64,000 nucleotides of DNA from Monomorium pharaonis (taxonomy: Eukaryota > Arthropoda > Insecta > Hymenoptera > Formicidae), in NCBI RefSeq assembly GCF_013373865.1, contig NC_050471.1, positions 1,612,001-1,676,000 of the forward strand, read 5' to 3'. Below the pieces are notes generated by a model. That model saw nothing but the letters and a program-made list of their open reading frames with translations. It had not been told where the DNA came from and ran no database searches. How positions within the stretch are numbered: position 1 is the stretch's first letter; every line of letters starts with the position of its first letter. A program made the translations under genes and the position numbers. Positions 25,854 through 39,694 of this stretch are shown one piece after another.

Positions 25854-28819
25854 TCGATAGCTTATCAAACTACTTGAGACGCTCTAGCAAATGAACTCTC
25901 TCCCTGCCGCGAGATAATATAATTCGAGCTACGCAAATCAGAGGTGATGTAACTTGATGATGTCGCGGGCAATTAACCGCGATAGAAGACGAAGGACTTC
26001 TCGCGGAGTGGCCGGCGAAGCGAAAGGATGAGGACGAGGGGTCAGACGTACGCCATCAGGAAATCTCCGTGCGCTTGCTTTCCCCGCGCAGTGTGTTCCG
26101 TGCGGGAAGAAATAATCTCTCGTGCTCCGCGCTCTCGTTATGGGCTTGGTTGGCATCGTGAGGGGTGATACGTTGTATGTATCTCGGTCGTTCTTTTTTT
26201 CCCCTCCTTCTCTCCTTCCTTCCTCCCCCTTGCGATTTTCTCGCCTTTACATGTTCGAGATCAACGTGACCGATACTGTCACGCCGGTGATCGAGGACCT
26301 CTAATTTCCGTAAAGATCGGAATGTGGCGACTTGCGACATTCCCGGGGGAGGGGGAGGAGAGAAACACCATCAGTTTCCCTTGGCCGGCATTTACGTAAC
26401 GCGCGCGCCGAGTTGCGCCGCGATCGCGATGTGGAACAAGAGCGACAGGCCACAATGAGAAACTGCATTGCGCGCGGCGCAGCGGTCCAGAGGAGGTGGG
26501 ATGGGGTAGGGAGGCTGAAGGGTAGGGGCCCACGGGTCCCTGGGGCCTACGGGGGTCTTCTTGCCGAGAGAAAGACGAAGGGAGATGGCATATGCGCGCG
26601 CCCGGTGAACGGAAGGAGACGAGGCGACAAGGTGAAAGGGAACGCGCGCGCGCGAGATCCGGAGGCGCGAAACGATCAGCAGCGCCGATCTCGCACAGTC
26701 GGATAACCGCGCGACGTCCCTATGGGTAATACGAAACACGATTCACGCCGCTACTCGACGTATAGTATTCTCCAGGAGGCCGACGACGTGTCGACGATTA
26801 TACCGGCGATCTAAGCGGCGGCGCGGCGCGGTGGTCCGCTCGCGTTCGTTTCTCTTCTTTTTTTTTTTTTAAACCGATCCTTCGATCTCTCTCTCTGTAA
26901 AAGTGCCGTTAATCGATTAATTACACGTTCGAGCTCGAGCCCGCTCGAGCGAGGATAAGCGCGCTGGGATAGGATGGAGAACCGGAAGCGACGTACCGCT
27001 TAGGAAAGATTAGGCGGAAGGGAAGAACGTGAAAGCGGAAAGCAGATCCGATGGTCGCACGGTTTTGAAATATTACAAAGCGCCTTAATAATATAATTTC
27101 GTTGTGTTCGGATGTTGTTATCTCCGATATCACACTAAGACTGCTCATTCATGAAAACACGCAAACACCGAGGAGTATCCCTATATTTCGTACATCCAAG
27201 TTTACCTAAATACTTGTTTACGAATGTCTTCGTAATTATTTTACGCGCGTCACGTTCTACATCTGTTTTATATATTGCCGACTATGTGACAGGATTTGAC
27301 GAACAAATTTCCAAAGAGAAATAAAGAAGCCAGATTATCGTTCGCCTTCTTCTTTACATTTGCACGGTAATGGTGCCAATTAATCGTTTAGCTCTGAAAG
27401 AACGTTTCAACGAGCTCTTCAAACGATTTGTGCGTGTGTCGGCCCACGACATTTAAATCCCACGCCCTCTGATTATTCGTATGAAGTGATTTTGTTTTTT
27501 TTTTTTTTTTTGGACCTATGATGTGCCAGCAAGCGAATTTGCCTGCTTTGATTCCTGCCCACACCGTTTATCGCGCGCACTCCAAAGCGTACGTCGAATC
27601 GAGTATATTACACGCTGTCACTATCTACTCCCTCCCTTCTCGGTGTACTCGATGTATACGAGTGAGGAAGCTCGTGTTCGCGGTAGTCACTCACGTGTAT
27701 TGACTGCCCGTATATATATACCTGGCTAACGCCAAGGAACTTGCCCAGTCGTGTGCGGTCTGTCATTTGTTTCACCGCGGATTAATTTCGTTTATTTACT
27801 CCTCGTTATTGTCATCGCCTCCCTCCCGTCTTCAGCGGCAGACCGGTAAAAAGAAGAAAAAAAGGGGGGAGCTCAGCGGAATCGACGGGAGATTAATTTG
27901 CGGTCCGCTATCCATCCACGCGGACTCCATTCAGTGGTTTCGAACGACGAGAGGAGTCAGCCAGGTCTCCCGGATGACCGCCAGATCCGTCCACGTGAGA
28001 GAGCAAACCCCCAGAGAGATCGTACCATCGCGGAAACGACGACGTTAACTTCCGATGGAATTCGAGGAGCACACTACGCGGATGAGTTATTATTGTTAGA
28101 TTACAATTCGTCACGGGAATCGCGAAGTTCTTCATGGTGGAGCCGCCGCACGAGTTTTCGTCGTCGCCGTAGTGAAAGAATCCGTCCGATCGCAACCTCG
28201 CTGCGCGAGAACGTGCGATCTTCAAATTACTATCTTCCCGAAAAATCCGCGCGACGTAGATTCGCGATATCAGTAAGACTAACAGTATATATAATCACCG
28301 TATTTAATCGGCGAAGATCAGTCGGTCATTGTATCCTCGCGCGGGCCGCGGGGTTTATCGGGATCGCGATTCGTCTAGATTTTTGTCTGGGAAACTTGCA
28401 AATCATACTTGGATAGATTTAATAATCTGCTGATAAGTTATTATCTCGTTATATTATAAATGTAGCCTTTACGAGAGAGAAAAGACAGAAGGGTACGAGA
28501 GACCTTGGGTAGAACTCTCAGTATATAATTCTCGCTCGATCGGAACTCACGTGAGCGCATCGTGCTCCACGAGAAGAGGGGAAACAGAAAGAGACAGAGA
28601 GAAAATAAAGGCCTCTAACGCGCGAGAGTTTAAGCTGGATCGTAGAATAAGGAAATAATTCGCGCGTTCAATTAAACGAGGGGAACGACATTTCCATATG
28701 CGCGGAGTGACAATGTAAATCCGGAGGATTCGGTGCACTTCAAACGTCATCAGAGAAAGAAATAAAGCAAGTTTCTTTGCAAGTCAAACATCTTCGCGTC
28801 CACGTTTCAATTCGCAAGA
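25854..28819 (+). promoter_or_regulatory. CpG-rich intergenic region with probable non-coding first exon of transporter gene 2
   Basis: From about 25900 to 28800 the DNA is GC- and CpG-rich, unlike the flanking AT-rich introns. The coding start exon of gene 2 begins with a splice acceptor (TTGCACAG, ending 34198), so an upstream 5' UTR exon is required. A strong donor, AGA|GTAAGTAT, ends a candidate exon at 28819. Long open frames here (for example 172 codons from 27898) are unsupported by any motif and look like by-products of high GC. No AATAAA was seen close behind the stop of gene 1. Confidence 0.4.
27711..27750 (+). promoter_or_regulatory. Candidate core promoter: TATA box plus CAGTC initiator
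   Basis: TATATATATA at 27711-27720 is followed by CCCAGTC with the A at 27747, which fits the arthropod initiator (TCAKTY-like) at 27-36 bases downstream. It lies inside the CpG-rich block about 1.07 kb before the candidate exon end at 28819. Supports a transcription start for transporter gene 2, by inference. Confidence 0.35.
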
Positions 28820-31105
28820 GTAAGTATGACTTTAACGGCACAAGTTACGCGCGTGTCGTAAATGTATTCGAGAAAATTTATGAAAATAGACTTTTTGTTA
28901 CTTGAATCATCGCCCGAAGGTTGCGACGAAGATTCTGATTTAGAGACGGCTTGTTTACTCGAAAATTGTGTATTTTCACTCGAAGGAAACGAAATAGTTC
29001 TGTCTATATAATAAATGTGAAGTTTAAGTATTCCTCAGTCAGTTTTATGAAATCATGAAAACGAAAATAATTTTTTGAGAAAATTAAATAGCAGTAATTT
29101 AAGTATGATAATCAAATTTTTACATGGTGTTAAGGACTAGGGCAATATACAGTTTTTAATTAAATATATAATTATATTATTAATATATAAAAAACTTATA
29201 TCATAGTATGCTATTTAATATATCTTTTTCCGGTCATTAAATTGCACACTATGACGTAATCTTTTTATATTAATGATATACTTTTTGTTAATATAAAATT
29301 ATTTTTCTTTATTATTTATATATTTTCCGACTATATTTTCTAAAAATAATCAACATTATTATGTTTCTTTAGTTTGTAAAACTTTTTCTTACTTTATGAT
29401 ACATAATTAGATACTAACTTAATTCTCTTAATTATCCTGTTGTCAATTGATTTATTTTTCTTACTGAACCGATTTTTACATCTATATGTAGACATAGCCT
29501 GCGGCTGCGGGAAACGATACGAATTATTTTGCATAAATATATGCAGATTTGCTTAGAATCTTTACGAGATTGCTCTATTGAATCTTTATGAGAAATTTTA
29601 ACGACTGACTTTGTGTTGAAATTAGAATTGCGTTGTAAGACAAAATCTCTAAATTAACATTCTTAAGATAACTAAAGCAGTTTTAGTGTCTATCCCTTTG
29701 TAAATATTTTTAAGAACGTATAAGAATTTTTTAATTACAAAGCATTTCCACGATATATTTTAATACTGCATAAAACGTACAATTTTTTTTGTTGTGAAAT
29801 GTTCTGATGTGCCGATTTTAACGATTATTTTCTAAAGTCATTAAATATTTAGAATCGATAAAAATTAAAAAGTCTCTTATGAAAATTCAATGAGACAATG
29901 GGTGTAACACACTTAATAAATTGTACTGTTGCATTACATTTATGATTTATGACAGACATTCCTAAACGCTGTGCTAACATTTGCTAAGAAACGATATGTG
30001 ATAATTACGTACAGTTAGCCTTTTATAAATGAATGTCCTATCGTATGGATAAGAAAAGAATACGGATTTAGCTAATAGATTTAACTGATAATAATTTGTG
30101 TTAGGTATTTAGTTGATAAAAGATTAATTCATAAAGCATTATTATAAAGTGATCCTGTTTGATGCGCGCTTATTCTTCTCCATTAACATACGATAAACAA
30201 TCGATCCGATAAAAGCGATACGCGCGAAGAACAATATTTAGATACATACATCGATATTGTAAATATCATTGTAGATGTTTACATTTTTATCAAATATCAA
30301 ATATCGGATATCGCTGAAAGAGACGGACATTCACGAGACCTTTCGAAATGCAATAAGATTCGAAAGGCATTTCTCTTTGAGATGTAATGTTTCATGCGAT
30401 GTAAACATTGCATTAACTTACTGACCTGCCAAAAAAAGTGTAATGAACGTCGCGTAATTAAATTACTTGCAGTTAATTATTAAAGCAATGCAAACAATAG
30501 ATTATACAATGCAGATTGATATATTTTATAGGATTTTACAATATATTGACAGTTATTTTTTCATAATATGTTAATATGTTATTAATATAAATAAATCCTA
30601 ACTTGTAAAAGTCTTAAAAAGTCTAAATTTTATCAGATTTTTCAATTTTTTACCATAGCAGATAAAAATAATAACGATACTAACGATAGGATGATTTGTA
30701 ATACAAGATGTCTATTATAAATAATTTAAAATGTGATAATCATTCTTTAAATAACTTTAAAACTTAAATAAATTTGAAACACACATACACACATACACGA
30801 AGACAATTTTACAAGTTATGACAGCTAAAGATGACAAAGTGTGGATATCTCATTTAATTAAATTCTTTTGAAATCTCTTTGCGAATAAAAACCACTTGAC
30901 ACTCAATCTGTGATATAAGATTTATATATAATTATCTACAATAAAATTTATCTTATCTTCTGTGAAATAATCTATCTTGCGAGAACTAATTTATTGATTA
31001 ACTTATAAAGAATCGCTACTGGCAAAATGTACCGAGAAACAGATCTTGTTACGTCTTATCTTGCGATATGACGTATTAATGTAGAAATAAAAATATTGAT
31101 TATAT

Positions 31106-31107
<2 letters not shown>

Positions 31108-31169
<62 letters not shown>
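31108..31169. repeat. (GT)31 microsatellite
   Basis: Uninterrupted GT dinucleotides over 62 bases, likely highly polymorphic. Confidence 0.97.
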
Positions 31170-31172
<3 letters not shown>

Positions 31173-33196
31173 GTTAAATATATTAATACATTAATCTTTT
31201 TCTTTTGAAGTAAAATGCTTTCTTTTTTTTTATTTTTTTAGCTAATACATTAAATATTATATTGCTAAAAATGAAAATTCTTCAATCGAATAAGAACTTT
31301 AGTCAAATTATTATTTTACTTAAATTTATTTATTTTACAGTTTTAATAAATTCACTTAATTTACAGACATAATTATATATTTATTTATATACACTTATGA
31401 ATGTTTGCAATTATAATGCTATTCATTATTATAATTATATAATATTAAATCTTTCATTATAACGTTTGATATTTTTTCCGCGGTTAAATTCCAATTATTC
31501 GCAAATTGCAATCATTGTCCTTGCATATTTTCTTGTCGGCATTATTCTTTGCTCTTTGTGGAATATTTATGAGTTGTAGTTTCAATTGCGTGAGACCTTC
31601 GCAACATTGAAATCTCTCGTATAGAGATTTCAACGCGCTACGCTCATACAATCAAGGATCTTCAAAGATCCACAATCATTCATTTAGATCTGTTTGCTAC
31701 TACTGAGTGAGAACGTGGTGAATTTATTCGCGTAATATCGAGTCATTTTCCGGGCGCTTTTACGTAAAATGGCGAAAGCAGATCAAGAATTGATCGCTAT
31801 CGGCCGGCTGCAATCTCGGGTGCAGGGGGCCCTCTTCTTACACAACTCTGACTTTTTTTTATCCCATTAATTTCCCATGCGAATCCTGGGCTGTCCGTTG
31901 GATCGCAATCGATGAAGTATTTTCGTCATCGGTCGTCGGAACACAAGCGCGCATGGTTTTTATTGGCAAATAAACTTCGGAGAAACTTTTTAAGAAAATT
32001 GGTCAAGGTGAAGCATCATATAGTGTCCATTTGTCAGATGTATAACGTGTACGTACATGTTAGATCTGTATTTTTTTTCCTTTACGCAACTGACCACTTC
32101 TGTCAACAAGTCTTAAGAAATTCGCATCTCTTTTCTTTCGCTGTGCTATTTTTCCTATCTAAATTCCTTTTGTTGTCCTTATTAATATACGCCATTAATA
32201 TCTCACAATCAATAAATCAAAACATTAGATAAAATTGACGATCGATAATAATTGAGTGCATACACACAAGCCTTGAATTAAATGTCACAATTCTCGTTGA
32301 TAAAACTTTCAATTGATTTTTCACAGATCTCATTATTGCTTTGCAAACCTTTTACATCTGATTAAACAAAACTGGTATTGGATCTTTTTATTGATCGTTT
32401 CTTTATTTAGAGTTATTTAAATTATAAGTAGCAAATTTGAAAAGCAATATATCTCCAAGATTTCATTACAGCGTATTAATCTTGTTAAACAGTAGCTTCA
32501 GAAACTCGCAGATTTCTGTAATTTAAATATTTATCAATGCTGATTCATAGAGAAGCAGGAGCAAAAAGTGTAACAATTTTTCCGAATGACTAATCCAAAA
32601 CGTAACTTGGCATTGACTTTAGCACGTTTTTTTTGTTATCAAAAATGTTAATGATACAATTTTATCAGTTTAAAAACTTCCGCAATGAGTTACATGGACA
32701 TAGATACAAGCATAAAGACTTTAGTTGCACGTGTATATAATCTTGTCTATAACACGTAACAATATCGATAATTAAATGTTAAAAAAAGATATTGCAATCG
32801 ATTGTGGCGCCAATCATAGTATGATTATTCTTTTGAATGCTTCACGGATTAACACTGATTCGCATTAGTAAAAAAAATCGCGGTCAATCAATGTTTGTTT
32901 AGCTGATTGTTTTATATTTACAATGTGATATGGCCGAGGAAGCCTTCCGTTTCCAAACAGTATGATCAGATAACGTTTATCTTATTCAATGCGCTAGTAA
33001 TTCTTTTTAGTTCTAAAATTATCGATTTTTTATAACTCCAATGTATATGTGCATTAATAAAAATCAAGAATTTTATGAATTGATACATGGAAAAATTTAC
33101 TGTAAATTCTAAAAATTTTGCTAGTTATAAATTAGAAAACAATTTTATAACAATTTTAAAAAATTAGAAAACAATTAAATCATAATAGTTATGTAA

Positions 33197-33300
33197 GACG
33201 ATTATTAAAATAATTATGTAAAACGCTTAAACATGGTAACTTGTAAAAGTTTTATTATTTGAACAATCACCTTAATAACGTCCAATAATTAAATTTTTTA
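33197..33300 (+). repeat. Diverged copy of the transporter-locus interspersed repeat
   Basis: Shares the core ATTAAAATAATTATGTA with the copies at 20571 and 20917 and continues with a related CTTAAACATGGTAA segment. Confidence 0.45.
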
Positions 33301-34204
33301 CTTGTTTTTGGCTCAAAATAATTATTTTCAGCAAAAAAATAAAGATGTTCTTTCTGTACGACTGTTAATGTTGCAATTACACATTTCTTTATTCTTATAA
33401 TAAGAAATATTAAATAATTTCTAAATTTATTTTTATGCTCTTAAAATTTAACATAAGCTTGTAACGTATTATAAGCGTATAACGTATTATAACATAAGCT
33501 TTAAACGTATAGGTATCAATAATTTGAATAAAATTAATTTATTTACAATTTACTAGCATTTAATTAATTAATATTAAGAAATAATGTAATAATTTATTGT
33601 GTAATTTATTCTGTTTATATTATTAGATGTATTTAAAGAATCATAAAATCGAAAAATAGAGTGCTTTTTTAACACCACGTCAAATTTTTATTGAGACGGA
33701 TAAATAATATGTGTTTTTAATTAAAAAATATCCTTTTATTAAAAAAAGTAAGATGCAAAATTAGAATAAAAGAATGTAACGCTTATTAAACATGCACTTA
33801 CGCGCGCGTATTAAATTTTCTAGATAAATTAAATTTAATACCTGAAAATAATTTTAATGATTTGGAAATAGTTTTCATGAACGAATGTTATTAAAAAAAT
33901 AGTTTTAAATTGTAATAAACTACCGGATAAAGTATATTTGAGTTGTCGCAATTACCGTTTTGAAAAATAATGTTTTGAGGAAAACGTTTTAGCAATATGT
34001 TTTCAATATAATTTTGAATCTCTTTTTCAATAGGTATGCATATTTTCAAAGCAGAAGTAAACACATTTTTTATCTATCTCTTTATATAAATATCCAATTT
34101 TTCGATTCGCATAGGATCCTATAATTTCCTATATAAAGAATAATCTTTTTTCATTTTCTTTTTATAATTCTTATATAACATTGTTATTCTTGCACAGGAT
34201 CGCC

Positions 34205-37200
34205 ATGGGTCGAGCGGAGAAAATCCAGTCGGGCAATCCCATGACGGAATTTAGTAGCAGGTACTTCCGCCATATATCATTAATATTACTCTATTGTCTG
34301 CGTGTGATGACTTGACCAGCAAAATAAATAAACATTAATTAGAACATAAATTTCGTTAATTGTGTCGCAAAAAATCTTGCTGATATTTCCTATATATGAT
34401 AACTATGCTAAAATGGTGCAGATATTATTTAAATACGTGACTGACAAGGGCTTTCCCCTTGAACGCGTCATTCTTAAACGATAAGCTTCAATCGTAGATA
34501 ACGCGCTTATATGCGCAATGTCTGCAACGGTAATCATTATTGATCAAGAATGATCGTTGTGGAATGCGATTGTATCGCTTTTTACGCGAAGATAGGAAGC
34601 TTGTTGTGTTTTCCTTATAACACTTGATCGAAATTCTTTTAATTTTTGTTATCAAACGTCACGTGACAAATAATTGTGTATAAGTCCTTCAAGATTCTCA
34701 CTAAAAATGTTATATTTAAATTTATGTTTTTAATTAGAATTTAATGTATTGTTATATAAAACTTGCAGTGAGCAATATGATTTTTCAAGAGGAAGAATAG
34801 AAATTTCTTTTATCAGAAGTGAAATATTATGAATTATGGATAAATGTTATATGTTTTTTTTGTCCGAAAATATTATCTACTTTTTAATGCAAGTTATACA
34901 GACAACTATTACTGAAGACGATAATTTTTAATACATTAATGCTTTAAAGTAATAACAAAGTGAATATAAGTAAAAAAATATCAGAAAGGAAAAGCCTTTT
35001 CTTTTATTACAAACATATATTATCTTTAATGCTCTCATTCCATATGCACATGTTATTACATTCTTTCCTTATCTCAATCATTTAATTTAATGTTTTGTAT
35101 AATAATTTAACTTTTATCCATTTTTAGCACAAAGATTGCTCCGAATATTGGTGAATATTCGGAAAGGGATGAATTGTATGATCCCTTCGAGCATCGTGAC
35201 AAACGACATGCGACTTCGTAAGTATCTACAGTCTTTATCGGCATGTGTCAAATTAATATTAAAATATTAATGAAAACAATATTATCTTAAATTCGCAAAA
35301 TTTAGAAAAAAGTTTTTTATAGTTAAAAGTTTTTTTATAGTTTATAAAAAAATTTAAAGAAAAAGGTTTTAAAATGTTTAAAATGCACAAAAATTAAAAA
35401 AATATTGAAAAATTATAGTTTTTATTAAATCTATAAACACAGAAAAATTCATACTTTTGCACCCACAATTTTATGCTCAAGAGTGTTAACATGTTAATTT
35501 TAAACTCAAAAATGTTTTTAAAATATATATATTAACAATATAATTAATTCATGAAGTCTTAAAGTTATATTTAAGATAAGTTTTAAACATAACAACAAAT
35601 TATGAATACCAACTAGAAACTGAAAATAAAACGCATACATAACAAAAATTGTTACAAATAGATTTAAAAGTAATTGTTAAATTCATTGCGCTAAAAAATG
35701 TAGAGGACGCATTTTTCTACATTTCGTTCGCGTTTTGTGTATTTAGCAAAGAAATGAGAACCAGTAACGTCTAAGATTTCACGTTTGGCCCGTTTCAGGG
35801 ATCTGGGAGCCTTGGCGCACCTCCTGAAATCCTCTCTGGGGACAGGAATTCTGGCTATGCCGCACGCGATAAAGAACGGCGGGCTACTGTTCGGCGGGAT
35901 CGGCACGATTATAATTGGCATAATTTGCGCCCATTGCGTGCATATACTGGTGCGTTCATCTCACGTGCTCTGCCGGCGGACCAAGACGCCGCAGATGACG
36001 TACGCCGAGACGGCGTACGCGGCCTTTCTCTGTGGTCCGAAGTCGCTCAGGCCTTGGGCCCACAGCAGCAAGATATTCGTGAACACGGCGCTGTGCGCGA
36101 CATACGTGGGTGGGTCGTGCGTTTACGTCGTGTTCATTTCTAAGTCCCTTAAGCAGGTATGCATCTTGCATAATTCATGACAGTCAGATGGTTTATCTAT
36201 GCATAAGACATGCTTGACACGATGAGCACAACTTATAAATATTATACATTTCTGTCTCATTCAGCTGTAAGTTAACTCCTGCTTGCAGTAAAGATTATGT
36301 AAGAAATCTAATGTAAGTTTAATGAGTATGAAAATGTTTTTTTTTTTACATTGTGATTATACTATTCGTCATGCTTATTGTGTCATGCAATCTTTTCACA
36401 TTGTTTACTCAAAATATTAGGCATACATTAACGAGGTCAGTTAAATGCGATCTGACGGGGAGAGTTAATTTTCTATACTAACAGCTCGAAGATACTATTG
36501 TATAAAGTACGATACAAAGTTAATTTGATGAACTGACTGGTGTTTCACAATTTTTGCAATTTCGCGATATTGAATAGATATATTTTTCCATACACGATGA
36601 TTATTACATTTAATCAACAGATAACTTTAGAAAACTGAAAAAGTTTAGTTTAATTTATGTTTGTTGGTGAAGTAGAATAAGATAAATACATATTTGATAA
36701 CACAGCAATAATAATTAATAGTTTATCGCATGTCTCAGGTTACAATTATTGTTAATAGTTTTTTTTCTCTATTATCTGTATCTTATCACTGCATTACGGA
36801 TTATGTATCACATTCACGAGTCATCTATTTTATGTTTGCGACGATACATTAATCGACATTCCATGCCATCCGATTTTTACGACTGTTATAATATGATATA
36901 ATTTTTATAATTAAAAACGAGTAAATTACTTAAATCACTTAAATAAGTCTTGCTGTCTTTATTTTTAAAAATATATATGAAGAAATGACTCAAGTTATGG
37001 TTTACAGTACAATTGAATTTTAATTGGGAGAATTTAAACAGAAAAAGATGAGACATTTTAAAACGTAAATGTGGACACGGAATTACGCACACATAAAGTA
37101 TATATACTACAAATGTTTTATTATTTAATAATACTGTAATAAGAATACAATTTCGTTGAAATATAATAAAAATAATTATGCTCTAGCTCATTAATCTGAT

Positions 37201-39640
37201 TGATTGCTAGAATGTTAAAACTTTTTGCAACATTGCTCATCGTGTTTGAGCGCCCTTCATAATTATCTCGATGGCCCAACAAAGTTATTATTTCTAAAAC
37301 TCTATTCAGATAAATTTTTAGATACTTTGGCAAATTTATTCTTTGATCAGCGTTAACAGTCTCGTTTTTGTTTTCAGATCGCGGATTTCCACACCAACAG
37401 GGAAATGGACATACAATTGTTCATCCTCTCACTGATCCCGGCCTTGGTGCTGCTCGGTCAAGTGCGTGATTTGAAGTACATGGTGCCGTTCTCGATGCTG
37501 GCGAACACCTTCATGATAACCGGCTTCTCAATCACGCTCTACTACATCTTCAGTAGTAGCGACCTGCAATCGTTCAAGAACGACAAGCTGTTCGCCTCGG
37601 TGGAGCAGCTGCCCCGTTTCTTTGCGACTGTGATATTCGCCATCGAAGGTATCGGCGTTGTAAGTTTCACGTTGCTAATTTCCACGATGACGATTAGCGT
37701 TATTGAAAGATGCGAATGACTGGACGTCGCAGGCATATAGATGATACTTTAGAAAGGATAGCAGAAAAATAGAAATAGCTCGATACACAACTGCTGCCTT
37801 TTATAAGCTGATAATTCACAAATAATTGCACGTTTTTTAATATTTTGATACGATTGTGATCGCAGGTGATGCCCGTGGCTAACAACATGAAACAGCCGCA
37901 GCACTTCCTGGGATGTCCTAGCGTACTCAACGTCACGATGTCGATAGTCGTCGGCCTTTACGCTATGATGGGCGTGTTCGGTTATGTCGCATTCGGCGAG
38001 AAATCGGAGGCCAGCATCACGTTAAATTTACCAACGGAGGAAATGTAAGTTGGAATATCTCTCACTAAATGGCACTTTGAATGTGGATGAAGGTAATAAT
38101 GAGAAAGTAATGTTTCAGTCTGGCACAAGTAGTAAAGGTCCTCATTGCCGCGGCCGTCCTCTTCACTTATGGCCTGCAGCTTTTCGTGCCGCTCGAGATT
38201 ATATGGGATTCCGTAAAGCCCTTCTTCAGTCATAGGTACGCGGCCAGCGGTGAGGCGATGCTAAGGATATGCATCGTCATATTAACAGGTAAAATAATCT
38301 TATATTATTTGGATTGACGTTGGAAGACGTTAATTTAATTATTACTGCATTTAAAATACATTCAATCTAGAAAAAAAAATTAATGTACTCTCTTCAGATA
38401 AAAGAATGTAAATTTAATTTTAAGAATATCGATTTAAAATATTTCGGCGATAAAATATTTCGGCTTTACGAAGTGACGGTTGGTGTTAGTAAACGCGAAT
38501 AACCGGTTATCGTAGGCGTAAGTGGTTTTTTAACTTGATCGGAAAGGATGAGAAAGAATAGAAGTAGTTTCGATACAGGAAAACGACTGTTGCCTTTATA
38601 AGCGAGTGATTCACGAATCGTTTGCATTAGCAACCCGTATCTTCTTTCGTATCTATAAATGGATCTCTAAAAAAAGTGGTTTTTAAAAAGAATTAAAAGT
38701 AAACATAAATTTTTATTCCGGATCTGATAGAATTTTCGCGCTATAAATTTTCTCCCCGCTTTTTTTTATCGGGATCTTAACTCGTTTAGATGCAAATTTA
38801 AACATAAAAGTGATGTAACACTAATTTTACGAACCAATATTTTTTTCCCTTTTTCTCGTGGGATTTATGTTACGTGAGATACAACCGATTTATCGACAAA
38901 TGCAATACGAGTCCGGCGAAATGGTTAGATAGTCGTCAAATACTTAAAGAGACGGCATGTTTTTCATACCAACGTGCCTCAAAGAGTTTACGCCGCTTTC
39001 CCGTAACGTTTTCCGGTTCGCGTTTTTGCGTTACTCCAGCGATCGCGAGACGGTGAAACCACTATTAAACCACGATGAATCATTCTCGGTAGAGAGGAGG
39101 TCGGAGAACCCGATCGGTGAGCCGACTGAATGATTGGTGTCACCCACTTCGTGTGCATGTACGTGCAACGCGTCTTTTTGATTACTGAGAAAGAAAGAAA
39201 TTGCCTGCTTGCTTCGACTAGGATCAATTATTTCATTTGGTGCAATGGAATTTCGGTTTGCTGAACCGCTTGAATGCGATTAGATTTCTCATGATCGCGG
39301 TGGATTTTTCCGTTTATTAAAAGCTTCCGTAAACATGATGTCACGAATATTTAGGATAGAATTGCCGAATACGTATTACTTAAGTTATTTTTAAATTATA
39401 TTTCCCATTTAGTCCTGATTTAAACAAAAACAAATATTGCAAATTGTAGCTCGCTGTTTTAGATACTCATTATTACAGTATTTAATCTTTCAATAATAAT
39501 TATTACACCTAAGGTTTCTTGTAATATATTGTAAAAGATACAGTTTAGGCGACTGTGGCTCTCATAAATCATTAGTTTTGAAAGTATATAAAGAATAAAA
39601 ATAATATAATTAAAAAAGTGTAAAGAATCATTGATATTTC

Positions 39641-39694
<54 letters not shown>

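Larger units (their letters stand above)
28820..34198 (+). other. Probable 5' intron of transporter gene 2
   Basis: About 5.4 kb of AT-rich DNA between the candidate donor at 28820 and the acceptor before the first coding exon. It contains a (GT)n run and one interspersed repeat copy. No coding exon was recognised. Confidence 0.35.

Noticed and set aside
26332..26739. Overlapping 115-124 codon frames on both strands
   Set aside because: Open frames in GC-rich DNA on both strands with no motif or splice context; composition effect.
27898..28416. 172-codon plus-strand frame in the CpG-rich block
   Set aside because: Arg/Ser-rich, no domain, overlaps other open frames in the same block; more likely 5' UTR or promoter sequence.
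37121..37333. 70-codon minus-strand frame, with a look of coding sequence
   Set aside because: Overlaps the inverted copy of a non-coding interspersed repeat; the other copies do not keep the frame.
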